This document shows, one piece after another, positions 54,955-63,681 of a stretch of DNA of 63,783 bases. The notes beneath the pieces were generated by a model. The model was not told the origin of the DNA, did not search any database, and saw nothing but the letters and a program-made list of their open reading frames with translations. The translations under genes were made by a program, and so were the position numbers. Each line of letters begins with the position of its first letter. Position 1 is the first letter of the stretch. Source of the DNA: an uncultured Bacteroidales bacterium (GTDB lineage Bacteria; Bacteroidota; Bacteroidia; Bacteroidales; UBA1715); contig CALAUG010000014.1 of assembly GCA_937892155.1 (NCBI GenBank), forward strand, positions 1 to 63,783, written 5' to 3'.

Positions 54955-54973
54955 ACTTAGATAAATTGTGGAA

Positions 54974-54981
54974 CAAATATA
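54974..54981 (-). promoter_or_regulatory. -7 element for the GH65 gene
   Basis: Minus-strand TATATTTG, exact, 20 bases before the ATG at 54954. Confidence 0.5.
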
Positions 54982-55049
54982 CAATTCTTTTCTTTGGTTG
55001 AAGAATGCAGGTGTTGTAAAACCAATTTCATTGCTCTGCGGCATCAATA

Positions 55050-55082
55050 AAAAAGGACATCTCGTAGTGAAATGTCCTTTTT
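55050..55082 (-). terminator. Terminator after the initiator tRNA
   Basis: 11-bp stem AAAAAGGACAT / ATGTCCTTTTT (55050-55060 with 55072-55082), A-run and T-run on either side. It starts two bases past the tRNA 3' end on the minus strand. Confidence 0.88.
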
Positions 55083-55084
55083 AG

Positions 55085-55157
55085 TAGCGGGAGCCAGACT
55101 CGAACTGACGACCTTTAGGTTATGAGCCTAACGAGCTACCAACTGCTCTATCCCGCG
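55085..55157 (-). tRNA. Initiator tRNA-fMet (anticodon CAT)
   Basis: 73-base cloverleaf on the minus strand. The acceptor has an unpaired first position (C1 opposite U72) and the D stem has A11:U24, both marks of initiators. The anticodon stem is TTAGG/CCTAA around CTCATAA, so only two of the three usual consecutive G:C pairs are present; the outer one is A29:U41. Discriminator A; CCA not encoded. CGAGTCTGGC in the T arm is normal. Confidence 0.92.
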
Positions 55158-55193
55158 ATATATCTTTTAAACGAATTGTCGTTTTTGGGTTTG

Positions 55194-55224
55194 CAAATGT
55201 ACCAAAATATTCTATAAAACCAAA
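55194..55224 (-). promoter_or_regulatory. Consensus promoter of tRNA-fMet
   Basis: Minus strand TTTG (55224-55221), 19 bases, TACATTTG (55201-55194): exact -33/-7 pair 36 bases upstream of the tRNA. It overlaps the end of the intergenic gap before the FGE-like gene stop. Confidence 0.8.
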
Positions 55225-55236
55225 TTTTTTATAAAA

Positions 55237-56103
55237 TTATGGTACTAAAACCAATCTGAAGCCAGTAAAACTGTTTCTATATTCAGGATTCATGTGGCCT
55301 CTGTTAGAATTTCTGCAACTATTTTCTTCAGTTAGAATGCAACCACCACGCAAAACCATATCTTCGCCAGAAGCAACTCCTTGTGGATTTGCCTTTGCAT
55401 TTTGCTTATCGCTATATGATCTTATTGCGTACCAATCGTTGCACCATTCCCAAACACTTCCACTCATATCGTAAATACCCAATTCATTTGCAGACTTTTG
55501 TGCCACGGGATGATTGGTTTCATTCGCATTACCAGCAAACCATCCAACATTTTCCAATACTGCATCTCCACTGAATCTATTTCTTGCACTTTTATTTCCA
55601 CCTCTTGCTGCATATTCCCACTGAGCTTCTGTTGGCAATGCAAAATTTTGTCCAGTCATTTCATTTAGTTTAGCGATGAACTCCTGTACTTCGTTGAAAT
55701 TAACGTAGTACATAGGATATTTCGCACCTTCACCACGAAGTGGCCAAGCTGGATTTGCTTTATCACGCTGTTGTGTAACAGTAGTTCCCATTACAAGTTG
55801 CCACAATTCCTGAGTAACTTCGCATTCGCCAATATAAAAACTTGACAAAGCCACTTTGTGAACTGGATTTTCATCAGCATCTTTACCTTCTGCCTGCTCT
55901 GCAGTTGCACCCATATCAAAAGAACCACCTTTTACATATATCATCGTAAATGGAATTCCTTGTACCAAAAATTTCTGTGAATCCTGCGTTTTTACCACAC
56001 CATTATTCTGTACTTCCGAAGCAGCCTTTAACGACTGAGCTTCTGTGGCAAAGGCCACCAACATTCCCACACTGATTAATCCTATATACCGTAAAACATT
56101 CAT
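55237..56103 (-). CDS. Exported FGE/SUMF1-domain protein
   Basis: 288 residues with an N-terminal signal (LISVGMLVAFATEAQS) and no lipobox. The rest is a formylglycine-generating-enzyme-like fold: YVKGGSFDMGA, YIGECEVTQELWQLVMG, LPTEAQWEYAARGG, YDMSGSVWEWCNDWY, VLRGGC and CRNSNRG...GFRLVL. The paired active-site cysteines of true FGE cannot be confirmed, and many Bacteroidota members (GldK/PorK relatives) are structural. It lies 11 bases after a WG-repeat lipoprotein gene and is probably cotranscribed. Confidence 0.88.
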   Translation of the reverse strand: MNVLRYIGLISVGMLVAFATEAQSLKAASEVQNNGVVKTQDSQKFLVQGIPFTMIYVKGGSFDMGATAEQAEGKDADENPVHKVALSSFYIGECEVTQELWQLVMGTTVTQQRDKANPAWPLRGEGAKYPMYYVNFNEVQEFIAKLNEMTGQNFALPTEAQWEYAARGGNKSARNRFSGDAVLENVGWFAGNANETNHPVAQKSANELGIYDMSGSVWEWCNDWYAIRSYSDKQNAKANPQGVASGEDMVLRGGCILTEENSCRNSNRGHMNPEYRNSFTGFRLVLVP

Positions 56104-56114
56104 AGTTCTATATA

Positions 56115-57821
56115 TTATTCAGGTTTAACTTCTTGATTTGCAGAATCTTCAACTGCTTTTTGAAATAAATCTTCAATTTTTACATTGAAAAAATTCTTTA
56201 CAAACATAGGGGGCACTGCTTCCATATTTGTAATAAGCGATTGCATTAATTCATTGTCATATCCAACCAACATACTAATTGTTGTATCGGTATACAAGAT
56301 TGCATAACTCATTTTTCCTTTTTCCTGAACAGCAAAGTACAAACCTTCACGACTTTCTGGATGTGCTCCTATCTTCGTTGCCATAGCTTTATTCAAAGCC
56401 CTAGCGATAGCATTACCTTTGTCGAATGCCTTATACGTAAGAGCAAACTTGTATGCAATTGTTTGCATAGGTTCGTCAAATTTATAGACCAATGTCTTTG
56501 CATCAGTAGAATCTAATGCAACGATAGAATGAGAGAAATCAAACTCTACAGCATCCACATATACTTCCGGTGTAACACGTTGCAAATTGAAAGCAACCAC
56601 TGTAAGCGTATCTGTTGCATTTGCAAAATCTCCATATATTTTACTATCAGCCACATTTTGCAATGTTGCCTTAGCACCAAAACCATCAATTGAGGATTCT
56701 GTTACTTTCTTCATAAAATTAGTAATGAATTCTGTAGCATCGTAATAGTCAGATTTTGCATAATTATCTTCTTCTGCATAATTCACAAAATTATTCTTAA
56801 CATCATCTAATTTCGGGAATGCAACATATTTACCAGATTTGTCTATCACTCCATACGAATAGTTTCCATACTGATCAAATGTTTTTACAACAGCAAAGCC
56901 ATTGAAAAATTCCGATTCCCAAGCAAATTGGGCATTGACAACCATATCACCTTTTGTATCCAAGTAACCGCACATATTATCCAACTTCATAGCAGCAAAA
57001 CCATTGGAATAGCACGAAACTTCGTCGTATAATGGATTAACATCAATCTTTCCGTTTGTTTTAATGGCTCCCCACTTACTTGCAAATTTCACACTCGCTC
57101 TTCCTTCAAAGAAATCTTTGGCATCATCGAACTGAGGATGAATTTTGTATAGACCATTTTTACCTATATAACCGTATAAAACACCCTCTGACTGAGCGAC
57201 AGCCAAACCTTCTTTAAACAAACCTGCATAATTAAAATGAGCTGGAATGACCATTGTACCAGTTTTATCAATGTAGCCCCAAGAACCTTCGTACAATACA
57301 GGAGCTAAACCTTCGTTAAATCCAAATAAGATATCGTCATATTTTGGTTCAATGACAACTTTTCCAGTCTCATCAATAAAACCATATTTTTTTGAAGTAT
57401 CTTGAAATGCAGCCAACCCATCTCTAAAGTTGTACAATCTGTCAACATTTTTCATTTCAAACAGTACAGTTCCTTTTGTATCAATACACACAGGATACCC
57501 CCCAGCTTCTACAGCAATTGCACGACCTTCATGAAACATTGTTCCAAATTTGTATTTTGGGGCAACAACAAAATTCGCATTCTTGTCGATATACCCAATT
57601 TTCCCATCTGTGGTTTTTACACAAGCCAAACCTTCGTAGAAGAAATTTGCATCTTTATATCGAGGAGTAATGACAGATTCACCTTTTGAGTTGATATACC
57701 CCCATTTACCATCTAATTTTACTGGTACTAAATCTGCCTTAGAAGAACCGCTTTTAGTGCACGAATTGAGAACCACGCACGATAAAAGAGCTAAAAGCCA
57801 AAGAATATTAAAACGCTTCAT
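56115..57821 (-). CDS. WG-repeat lipoprotein
   Basis: 568 residues from ATG 57821 (MKRFNILWLLALLSC). Two candidate lipidation cysteines; LNSC is the better lipobox. Residues about 30-330 are seven or eight WG repeats (KWGYINSKG, KIGYIDKNA, SWGYIDKTG, LYGYIGKNG, MCGYLDTKG), each about 40 residues, expected to fold as a propeller- or solenoid-like binding surface. A C-terminal domain of about 200 residues is of unknown fold. Function unknown; it pairs with the FGE-like gene. Confidence 0.9.
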   Translation of the reverse strand: MKRFNILWLLALLSCVVLNSCTKSGSSKADLVPVKLDGKWGYINSKGESVITPRYKDANFFYEGLACVKTTDGKIGYIDKNANFVVAPKYKFGTMFHEGRAIAVEAGGYPVCIDTKGTVLFEMKNVDRLYNFRDGLAAFQDTSKKYGFIDETGKVVIEPKYDDILFGFNEGLAPVLYEGSWGYIDKTGTMVIPAHFNYAGLFKEGLAVAQSEGVLYGYIGKNGLYKIHPQFDDAKDFFEGRASVKFASKWGAIKTNGKIDVNPLYDEVSCYSNGFAAMKLDNMCGYLDTKGDMVVNAQFAWESEFFNGFAVVKTFDQYGNYSYGVIDKSGKYVAFPKLDDVKNNFVNYAEEDNYAKSDYYDATEFITNFMKKVTESSIDGFGAKATLQNVADSKIYGDFANATDTLTVVAFNLQRVTPEVYVDAVEFDFSHSIVALDSTDAKTLVYKFDEPMQTIAYKFALTYKAFDKGNAIARALNKAMATKIGAHPESREGLYFAVQEKGKMSYAILYTDTTISMLVGYDNELMQSLITNMEAVPPMFVKNFFNVKIEDLFQKAVEDSANQEVKPE

Positions 57822-57846
57822 ATTAGTTATATATAACATTATTGTA

Positions 57847-57854
57847 CAAATTTA
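57847..57854 (-). promoter_or_regulatory. -7 element for the WG-repeat gene
   Basis: Minus-strand TAAATTTG, exact, 26 bases before the ATG at 57821. Confidence 0.4.
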
Positions 57855-57889
57855 ACAATTTATTTGAGTTTATCACATCTATTTTTCAA

Positions 57890-58879
57890 TCATATCGTCA
57901 TATTTGGAAATACCTGTACCAAAACGGCAAAGACAATTATCAACTCAAATAATATCTCAGCGAAAAATTTCCGTTTTATATTAACCATATAGTTAGAAAT
58001 GAACATTGCCGCTGGTAATAATCCGAAAAATAACATGCTATACGAAACGAAAGGAACAAAGAAATATATGCTGAGTATCAACAACATAAACACGAAAAAT
58101 ATTGAATAATATTTTCTAGTTGACACTTTTCGTATACCATCCGAGAATACATACAAAACACCACAGACGAACAAAATCCCCAAATAGATTGAAAAACAAA
58201 GAGGTAACAACATTTTAAAAGAGCCATCCTGTTTTACAAACAAATTTGCATTCCAGACAGCCCATTGCTCTGGAAACGAATTAAAACAATACGAAAGAGC
58301 AAACACAATTCCTATTGGCAATGAATACCCTATTATTGCAGATAGCCATTGTCTCCAATAAAAAGGTGTTAGTATTAATAGACCTATTAACACTACTACT
58401 GCAAAATATAACGTAGGGGCATAGAAAAGTGTTGCGATGGAAAAGCAAAGTGAACTCTCAAAAATTGTCTTTAAATCTTTTTCGTTTTTATACATCTGAA
58501 ATAAAGACGAAAAACCTAAAATCAAAAACGTCAATGCCGGCTGCATTGGATTTAATTGTTTAAAATCCTGTAAGCTAGCAGAAAAAACCACAAAAAGGAA
58601 AATATATAAAGTAGACCGCTTTTCTATCAACCTAAGCAAACTATTCACCCTCATCAACAATAAAATATTGACTGTCAAAATCAACAATGACACCAATACC
58701 CCTGCAAAAGAACTCCAATTTTGTAGCGCCATCAACGGTTTATACAAAACCATTGGAGATTGGTCATAATAATGAAAAGTAAACTGAGGATGCATCAATT
58801 CCGTTCCCCAAAGCAACAATACCACCAAAGGGAGCAAAATGAAATTAATGGAAGAATTTCTTTGTAAGAATTGAAACAT
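57890..58879 (-). CDS. DUF6427-type polytopic membrane protein
   Basis: 329 residues with about nine hydrophobic segments. The N-terminus FLQRNSSINFILLPLVVLLLW and DFKQLNPMQPALTFLILGFSSLFQMY with TPFYWRQWLSAIIGYSLP follow the DUF6427 family of Bacteroidota, often encoded near purD or lipid-linked sugar genes. Function unknown; the pattern is reminiscent of glycosyltransferase-type membrane proteins but lacks clear acidic motifs. Four bases after purD. Confidence 0.75.
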   Translation of the reverse strand: MFQFLQRNSSINFILLPLVVLLLWGTELMHPQFTFHYYDQSPMVLYKPLMALQNWSSFAGVLVSLLILTVNILLLMRVNSLLRLIEKRSTLYIFLFVVFSASLQDFKQLNPMQPALTFLILGFSSLFQMYKNEKDLKTIFESSLCFSIATLFYAPTLYFAVVVLIGLLILTPFYWRQWLSAIIGYSLPIGIVFALSYCFNSFPEQWAVWNANLFVKQDGSFKMLLPLCFSIYLGILFVCGVLYVFSDGIRKVSTRKYYSIFFVFMLLILSIYFFVPFVSYSMLFFGLLPAAMFISNYMVNIKRKFFAEILFELIIVFAVLVQVFPNMTI

Positions 58880-58883
58880 CTAT

Positions 58884-60152
58884 TTATAAATCTGAACCAA
58901 TATCTCTTCGATAATACATCTTATCAAAATGGATTTTAGATATATTTTTGTATGAAATTTTCAAAGCAGCATCCTTATTTTCACCCAACGAAGTTACGGC
59001 CAATACACGACCACCAGAAGTTTTCACTTCTCCATTTTCCAACTTAGTTCCTGCGTGAAATACGATACTATCGGTAAAATTCTCATCAAATGCAATTGTC
59101 TTTCCCTTTTCGTATGTTTCTGGATATCCGCCCGAGACAGCCATAACCGTTGTTGCCGAGAATGGATTGATTTCTATTTTTTCTTGAGACAACTTTTTGT
59201 TTGCCGCAGCGACAAACAACTGTAACAAATCAGATTTAATACGAGGAATCACAACTTCCGTTTCTGGATCACCCATACGGACATTATATTCAATGACTTT
59301 TGGCGTACCATGATCATTCATTAAGCCAAAGAAAATGAAACCACAATATGGAATATTATCTTCTTTTAAGCCCGCAATTGTTGGCTTGATAATTTCGTTT
59401 TCAACTCTGTCCATCAACGATTTATCGGCAAATGGGACAGGAGAAACTGCACCCATACCACCCGTATTCAAACCAGTATCGTGTTCGCCAACGCGTTTGT
59501 AATCTTTTGCTTCCGGTAGAATAACATAACCTTCGCCATCAGTCAAAACAAATACTGACATTTCGATTCCTTTCAAACACTCCTCCAAAACAACAGTTTT
59601 GCTTGCGGCACCAAATTTTCCGTCAAGCATATTCTTCAATTCCGATTTTGCTTCTTCCAAATCCTGCAAAATCAGAACACCTTTACCAGCAGCCAAGCCA
59701 TCAGCTTTCAATACGTAAGGAGCTGTTTGTTTTGCCAAGAAATCAAAACCTTCCTGAAGATTTTGAGCTGTAACCGTGAAATGTTTTGCCGTTGGAATAT
59801 TGTGGCGATTCATAAAATTTTTGGCAAATTCCTTACTACCTTCCAACGTAGCTGCATATTTTTGAGGGCCTATAACTGGTATAGACTTTAATTGCGAATC
59901 AGCAAGAAAAAAATCGTGAATACCTTGTACTAGCGGATCTTCCGGTCCTACAACAACCATATCGATGTTGTATTGTAGAACGGCTTTTTTCACATCTTCA
60001 AAAGCCGTTGCAGAAATCGCCAAATTAGTTCCGACTTGTGCGGTTCCCGCATTTCCTGGAGCGATATATAATGTATCCAACAATGGACTTTGTGCGATTT
60101 TCCACGCCAAAGCATGTTCGCGTCCGCCCGATCCTAAAAGTAAAACATTCAT
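58884..60152 (-). CDS. purD: Phosphoribosylamine--glycine ligase
   Basis: A 422-residue ATP-grasp enzyme, the second step of purine synthesis. Seen: MNVLLLGSGGREHALAWKI, YIAPGNAGT, VVVGPEDPLVQGI, LKADGLAAGKGV, ATP-grasp block MGAVSPVPF, and NVRMGDPETEVV. Its ATG overlaps the SPOR gene stop by one base (TAATG), so it is cotranscribed with it. Confidence 0.97.
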   Translation of the reverse strand: MNVLLLGSGGREHALAWKIAQSPLLDTLYIAPGNAGTAQVGTNLAISATAFEDVKKAVLQYNIDMVVVGPEDPLVQGIHDFFLADSQLKSIPVIGPQKYAATLEGSKEFAKNFMNRHNIPTAKHFTVTAQNLQEGFDFLAKQTAPYVLKADGLAAGKGVLILQDLEEAKSELKNMLDGKFGAASKTVVLEECLKGIEMSVFVLTDGEGYVILPEAKDYKRVGEHDTGLNTGGMGAVSPVPFADKSLMDRVENEIIKPTIAGLKEDNIPYCGFIFFGLMNDHGTPKVIEYNVRMGDPETEVVIPRIKSDLLQLFVAAANKKLSQEKIEINPFSATTVMAVSGGYPETYEKGKTIAFDENFTDSIVFHAGTKLENGEVKTSGGRVLAVTSLGENKDAALKISYKNISKIHFDKMYYRRDIGSDL

Positions 60153-61033
60153 TATTCTTGATCTATTAGATTTTTATCTTCTGTGTAAATGTATGCATCC
60201 GCACGTTTTGTCTGAACCCTTGGCAATATGGCTTCTGCGGCTGATTTTGTACTGAATGGACCTATGTAGATTTTAAACATTTTATCGCCTTGACGTGCGT
60301 CAGGAATCCAATAATATCCGCAAGGGTATCCATCAACGTATGACAATTCAGCTACAACCTTAATAGCTTCCACTTCATTAGGTAATGCTCGGTAAGCTAT
60401 CAACCATCCTTTTGTAGGAACCTTCATGGCTGTAGCAACACGTGGTTCTGGTGGAATTGGTGGCTGTGGAGGAACCGTATCAATAACCATAGGTTCTTCT
60501 GGTATAGGAGCCTGTTCAACTGGTTGTTGTGGAACTTCTTGTTTTTCAACCACAGGAGCAGGTTTCGTGGCCTTACTCCACACATTTTTATAATAATACC
60601 ATCCAGCGGCACACAACGCAACTAAAAGAAGTAACAAAATAATTGGCCATATAGAACCTTTTTTCTTCTCTTTTTTTTCGGTTTTCTTACCAGATTTCGC
60701 TTTTTGGGCACGCGAAATCTCCTGCTGAATATCTTGTTGCATCTCCTCTTTGACTGGCTCTGCTTCTTGACTTGCTTCCACAACAGCCTTGACTTCTTCT
60801 GCCGCTGTATTTGCTTCAGAGCTTACTTGTTCTTCAAGATTTTCCGCCGTTTCTTTTACCTCGGTTTCAGTTGTTTCTACCTTTTCAGCAGCAGAAACGA
60901 CTGTTTCCTTGACATCTTCAACAACTTTTTGAACATCGCCTTCAATCTGCAAACCATCTGGCTCGTTTGGAGAGAAATCAAAATCGTCGTTTGAACCCAA
61001 GTCAAAATCTAAATCATTGTCAGTTTTTTTCAT
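60152..61033 (-). CDS. SPOR-domain inner-membrane protein
   Basis: 293 residues: an acidic, coiled-coil-rich cytoplasmic part (1-125), a single membrane span (about 127-147) after KKTEKKEKKKG, a proline-rich periplasmic linker (about 160-200) and a C-terminal SPOR domain (about 208-285: GWLIAYRALPNEVEAIKVVAEL ... FKIYIGPFSTKSAAEAILP). SPOR domains bind glycan strands stripped of stem peptides at the division site, so a septal role is likely. It begins the operon with purD and DUF6427. Confidence 0.9.
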   Translation of the reverse strand: MKKTDNDLDFDLGSNDDFDFSPNEPDGLQIEGDVQKVVEDVKETVVSAAEKVETTETEVKETAENLEEQVSSEANTAAEEVKAVVEASQEAEPVKEEMQQDIQQEISRAQKAKSGKKTEKKEKKKGSIWPIILLLLLVALCAAGWYYYKNVWSKATKPAPVVEKQEVPQQPVEQAPIPEEPMVIDTVPPQPPIPPEPRVATAMKVPTKGWLIAYRALPNEVEAIKVVAELSYVDGYPCGYYWIPDARQGDKMFKIYIGPFSTKSAAEAILPRVQTKRADAYIYTEDKNLIDQE

Positions 61034-61055
61034 AAAAAAATATTTATAGAGAAGA

Positions 61056-61063
61056 CAAATATA
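61056..61063 (-). promoter_or_regulatory. -7 element for the SPOR-purD operon
   Basis: Minus-strand TATATTTG, exact, 22 bases before the ATG at 61033, just past the serS stop. Confidence 0.45.
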
Positions 61064-61070
61064 GAAATTT

Positions 61071-62402
61071 CTATTTAATAATTGTCACACCACCCATATA
61101 TGGAACCAATACATCGGGAACTCTTATACCTTCTTCAGTTTGATTATTTTCCAATATAGCAGCAACTATACGAGGCAACGCCAATGCAGAGCCATTCAAT
61201 GTATGACAAAGTTGTGTTTTCTTATTTGCATCTTTGTAACGACATTTCAAACGATTAGCTTGGAACGAATGGAAATTAGAAACGGAGCTAACTTCCAACC
61301 AACGATCCTGTGCTTCGGAATAAACTTCGAAGTCATAGCATAATGCAGCCGTAAACGACATATCACCGCCACAAAGACGAAGAATTCTATATGGCAATTC
61401 CAATTTTTGAAGAAGACCTTCAACGTGAGCCAACATCTCTTCGTGCGATTCTTTTGAATGTTCCGGTGTGTCAATTCTTACAATTTCAATTTTCGAAAAT
61501 TCGTGAAGACGATTCAATCCACGAACATCTTTACCATACGAACCTGCTTCACGGCGGAAACATTGTGTGTAAGCGCAATTCTTTATCGGCAACTGCTTCT
61601 CGTCCAAAATCACATCACGGTAAATGTTTGTAACAGGAACTTCGGCAGTAGGAATCAAATAAAGATCATCAATTTCGCAGTGATACATCTGGCCCTCTTT
61701 ATCTGGCAACTGGCCTGTACCATATCCAGAAGCCTGATTCACAACAGTTGGAGGCATAATTTCCGTGTAGCCAGCCTTATTAGCTTCGGCCAAAAAGAAA
61801 TTAATTAAAGCTCTTTGTAATTGAGCACCCTTCCCAATATACACAGGGAAACCAGCAGCAGTGATTTTTACACCAAGTTCAAAGTCAATAAGATTATATT
61901 TTTTTGCAAGATCCCAGTGAGGAAGTTTTGCATTGTCACAACCACTCACTTTTGCATCTTCTGATTTTAAGTCAGCAATTCTGCAATTTGGCGTTTTTAC
62001 ACCTGTCCCGATATTAAGTTTTACAACAACATTATCTTCAGCGCAATTTCCTTCCGGCACATTGTCTGCAGGAATATTTGGAAGAAGTACCAAAACTTTT
62101 TGCAGTTCTTCGGCAACATCAGACATATTCTTGTCCAATGTTTTTATATCCTCTTTCAGCTCGGCGGTTTTCGCTTTAGCAGCATTTGCTTCGTCAACCT
62201 TCTTTTGAGCAAACAAATTTCCTATTTCCTTCGACAACGCATTAATTTCTGCTTGTTTCGCATTTAAATCTTTTTGTATCGCAACACGCTGTTCATCAAG
62301 AGCAATGATTTTTGCAACAGCTTCCTTCGCATCAAAATTTTTGACTGCAAGTCTTTTAACAACAAACTCAGGATTTTCCCGAATTAACTGAATAGTAAGC
62401 AT
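61071..62402 (-). CDS. serS: Seryl-tRNA synthetase
   Basis: 443 residues from ATG 62402 (MLTIQLIRENPEFV, the family start); the frame opens 45 bases earlier but that segment holds the -7 element. N-terminal long coiled-coil arm (about 30-110) for tRNA-Ser, then class-II motifs: motif 2 CFRREAGSYGKDVRGLNRLHEF, motif 3 LNGSALALPRIVAAILENNQ. An insertion after the arm (about 115-170) with a few cysteines is slightly longer than in E. coli. Confidence 0.96.
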   Translation of the reverse strand: MLTIQLIRENPEFVVKRLAVKNFDAKEAVAKIIALDEQRVAIQKDLNAKQAEINALSKEIGNLFAQKKVDEANAAKAKTAELKEDIKTLDKNMSDVAEELQKVLVLLPNIPADNVPEGNCAEDNVVVKLNIGTGVKTPNCRIADLKSEDAKVSGCDNAKLPHWDLAKKYNLIDFELGVKITAAGFPVYIGKGAQLQRALINFFLAEANKAGYTEIMPPTVVNQASGYGTGQLPDKEGQMYHCEIDDLYLIPTAEVPVTNIYRDVILDEKQLPIKNCAYTQCFRREAGSYGKDVRGLNRLHEFSKIEIVRIDTPEHSKESHEEMLAHVEGLLQKLELPYRILRLCGGDMSFTAALCYDFEVYSEAQDRWLEVSSVSNFHSFQANRLKCRYKDANKKTQLCHTLNGSALALPRIVAAILENNQTEEGIRVPDVLVPYMGGVTIIK

Positions 62403-62421
62403 TTTTGAAAATTTATTTATA

Positions 62422-62429
62422 CAAATATA
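62422..62429 (-). promoter_or_regulatory. -7 element for serS
   Basis: Minus-strand TATATTTG, exact, 20 bases before the ATG at 62402 and immediately after the T-run of the preceding terminator. Confidence 0.5.
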
Positions 62430-62433
62430 AAAA

Positions 62434-62479
62434 AACTCCTGAATCATACCTCTCGACGAGAAGATATTATTCAGGAGTT
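62434..62479 (-). terminator. Terminator of rplU-rpmA
   Basis: 11-bp stem AACTCCTGAAT / ATTCAGGAGTT (62434-62444 with 62469-62479), with a small inner hairpin, then T7 on the minus strand; 26 bases past the rpmA stop. Confidence 0.87.
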
Positions 62480-62504
62480 CTAAAAAGTTAATTACTTATG
62501 AAAA

Positions 62505-62765
62505 CTATGCTTCTGCAGGAACTACAGAGACATACATTTTGTCGTCGCGTTTTCTTTGAAATTTAACTGTTCCATCAACTAATGCGAACAATGTATGATC
62601 ACGACCCATGCCAACATTTTCTCCTGGCATCTTCACAGTACCACGTTGTCTTACAATGATATTTCCAGCAACAACTGCTTGTCCACCAGATCTTTTTACA
62701 CCAAGACGTTTACTTTCTGAATCTCGACCGTTCTTAGAAGAACCTACACCTTTCTTATGTGCCAT
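62505..62765 (-). CDS. rpmA: 50S ribosomal protein L27
   Basis: 86 residues: MAHKKGVGSSKNGRDSESKR, GGQAVVAGNIIVRQRGT, all L27. No N-terminal cleavable extension (unlike Firmicutes L27). It lies 16 bases after rplU. Confidence 0.98.
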   Translation of the reverse strand: MAHKKGVGSSKNGRDSESKRLGVKRSGGQAVVAGNIIVRQRGTVKMPGENVGMGRDHTLFALVDGTVKFQRKRDDKMYVSVVPAEA

Positions 62766-62781
62766 CTCTTTTTACCTTTAA

Positions 62782-63090
62782 TTATGCAACAATATTTTCA
62801 ATTTGGATTTGTGTTAAAGATGCTCTGAAACCATTTTTAACTTTATATCCTTTTCTACGTCTTTTTTTGAATACAATCACTTTATCACCTTTTACGTGAG
62901 CAAGCACTTTTGCTGTAACTTTTGCACCCTTTACTGTTGGCGTACCAACCTTAACATCTGCATCAGCTACTAAAAGAACGTTTTCAAAATCAACTGATTC
63001 ACCTTCATTATTTGCAAGACGATTAACGTAAACTTTATCGTCCTTAGCAACTTTAAATTGCTGTCCTGCTATTTCTACTATTGCGTACAT
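62782..63090 (-). CDS. rplU: 50S ribosomal protein L21
   Basis: 102 residues from ATG 63090 (MYAIVEIAGQQFKVAKDDKV); the frame extends upstream through the promoter. Ends KVIVFKKRRRKGYKVKNGFRASLTQI, the L21 RNA-binding tail. It precedes rpmA as in most bacteria. Confidence 0.98.
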   Translation of the reverse strand: MYAIVEIAGQQFKVAKDDKVYVNRLANNEGESVDFENVLLVADADVKVGTPTVKGAKVTAKVLAHVKGDKVIVFKKRRRKGYKVKNGFRASLTQIQIENIVA

Positions 63091-63124
63091 CGTAATAACT
63101 ATTATTCCTTCTAAATTTGGACTG

Positions 63125-63154
63125 CAAATGTATAAAACTTTGGAGAATAACAAG
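63125..63154 (-). promoter_or_regulatory. Promoter of rplU-rpmA
   Basis: Minus strand CTTG (63154-63151), 18 bases, TACATTTG (63132-63125, exact -7). 34 bases before the ATG. Confidence 0.6.
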
Positions 63155-63183
63155 CACTTTTTTAAATTAATTCAAAAAAATTC

Positions 63184-63191
63184 TAATTTTG
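63184..63191 (+). promoter_or_regulatory. -7 element for the YwqK-like gene
   Basis: TAATTTTG, exact, 24 bases before the ATG at 63216; a T-rich -33 region lies about 20 bases upstream. Confidence 0.4.
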
Positions 63192-63215
63192 CTCTGTCTA
63201 ACAAATTTCACAACA

Positions 63216-63635
63216 ATGAAAAGATTAACCATTCTATTGTTTATAGGTTTATTTGGTTTTGCTTCGTGTTCAAAAGAAAAAGAACACATAGTAACGACCC
63301 ATCCAAACGGTAAACCCGCGTATGTGGAATATTTTTCGGAAGATGACACTCTAAATCCGACCCGTACGCTTCGATACTATTATAATGGTGAAAAACAAGA
63401 AGAAATCAGTTACAAAAATGGTATCAAAAACGGCAAAAACACATTTTGGTATCAAAACGGAGAAAAAATGTTCGAAGGAAATTATGCCGATGGTTTACAA
63501 GACGGCATCTTTACGCAATGGTTTGATAATGGCAAAGTTGATTATATTGCAGAATACGAAAAAGGAAGACCGACAGGAACGTGGCGCTATTACAAAAAAG
63601 ATGGTTCACTTATGTCCGAACAAAAAATGCAATAA
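63216..63635 (+). CDS. MORN-repeat (YwqK-like) lipoprotein
   Basis: 139 residues from ATG 63216 with a lipobox FASC. Four or five MORN_2-type repeats (YYYNGEKQEEISYKNG, FWYQNGEKMFEGNYADG, QWFDNGKVDYIAEYEKG) follow. The family is often labelled a YwqK antitoxin by name only; in Bacteroidota these are usually secreted lipoproteins, and no toxin gene is adjacent. Role unknown. Confidence 0.85.
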   Translation: MKRLTILLFIGLFGFASCSKEKEHIVTTHPNGKPAYVEYFSEDDTLNPTRTLRYYYNGEKQEEISYKNGIKNGKNTFWYQNGEKMFEGNYADGLQDGIFTQWFDNGKVDYIAEYEKGRPTGTWRYYKKDGSLMSEQKMQ

Positions 63636-63638
63636 TAT

Positions 63639-63668
63639 TTTGACGAAATAAAAATTTCATTACTTTTG
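63639..63668 (+). promoter_or_regulatory. Promoter of tRNA-His
   Basis: TTTG (63639-63642), 18 bases, TACTTTTG (63661-63668, exact -7), 13 bases before the tRNA. Confidence 0.7.
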
Positions 63669-63681
63669 CACCGATTTACAT

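Noticed and set aside
63216..63635. YwqK-type antitoxin of a toxin-antitoxin pair
   Set aside because: The protein has a signal peptide and lipobox, and no toxin gene is adjacent; the family name is inherited from annotation.
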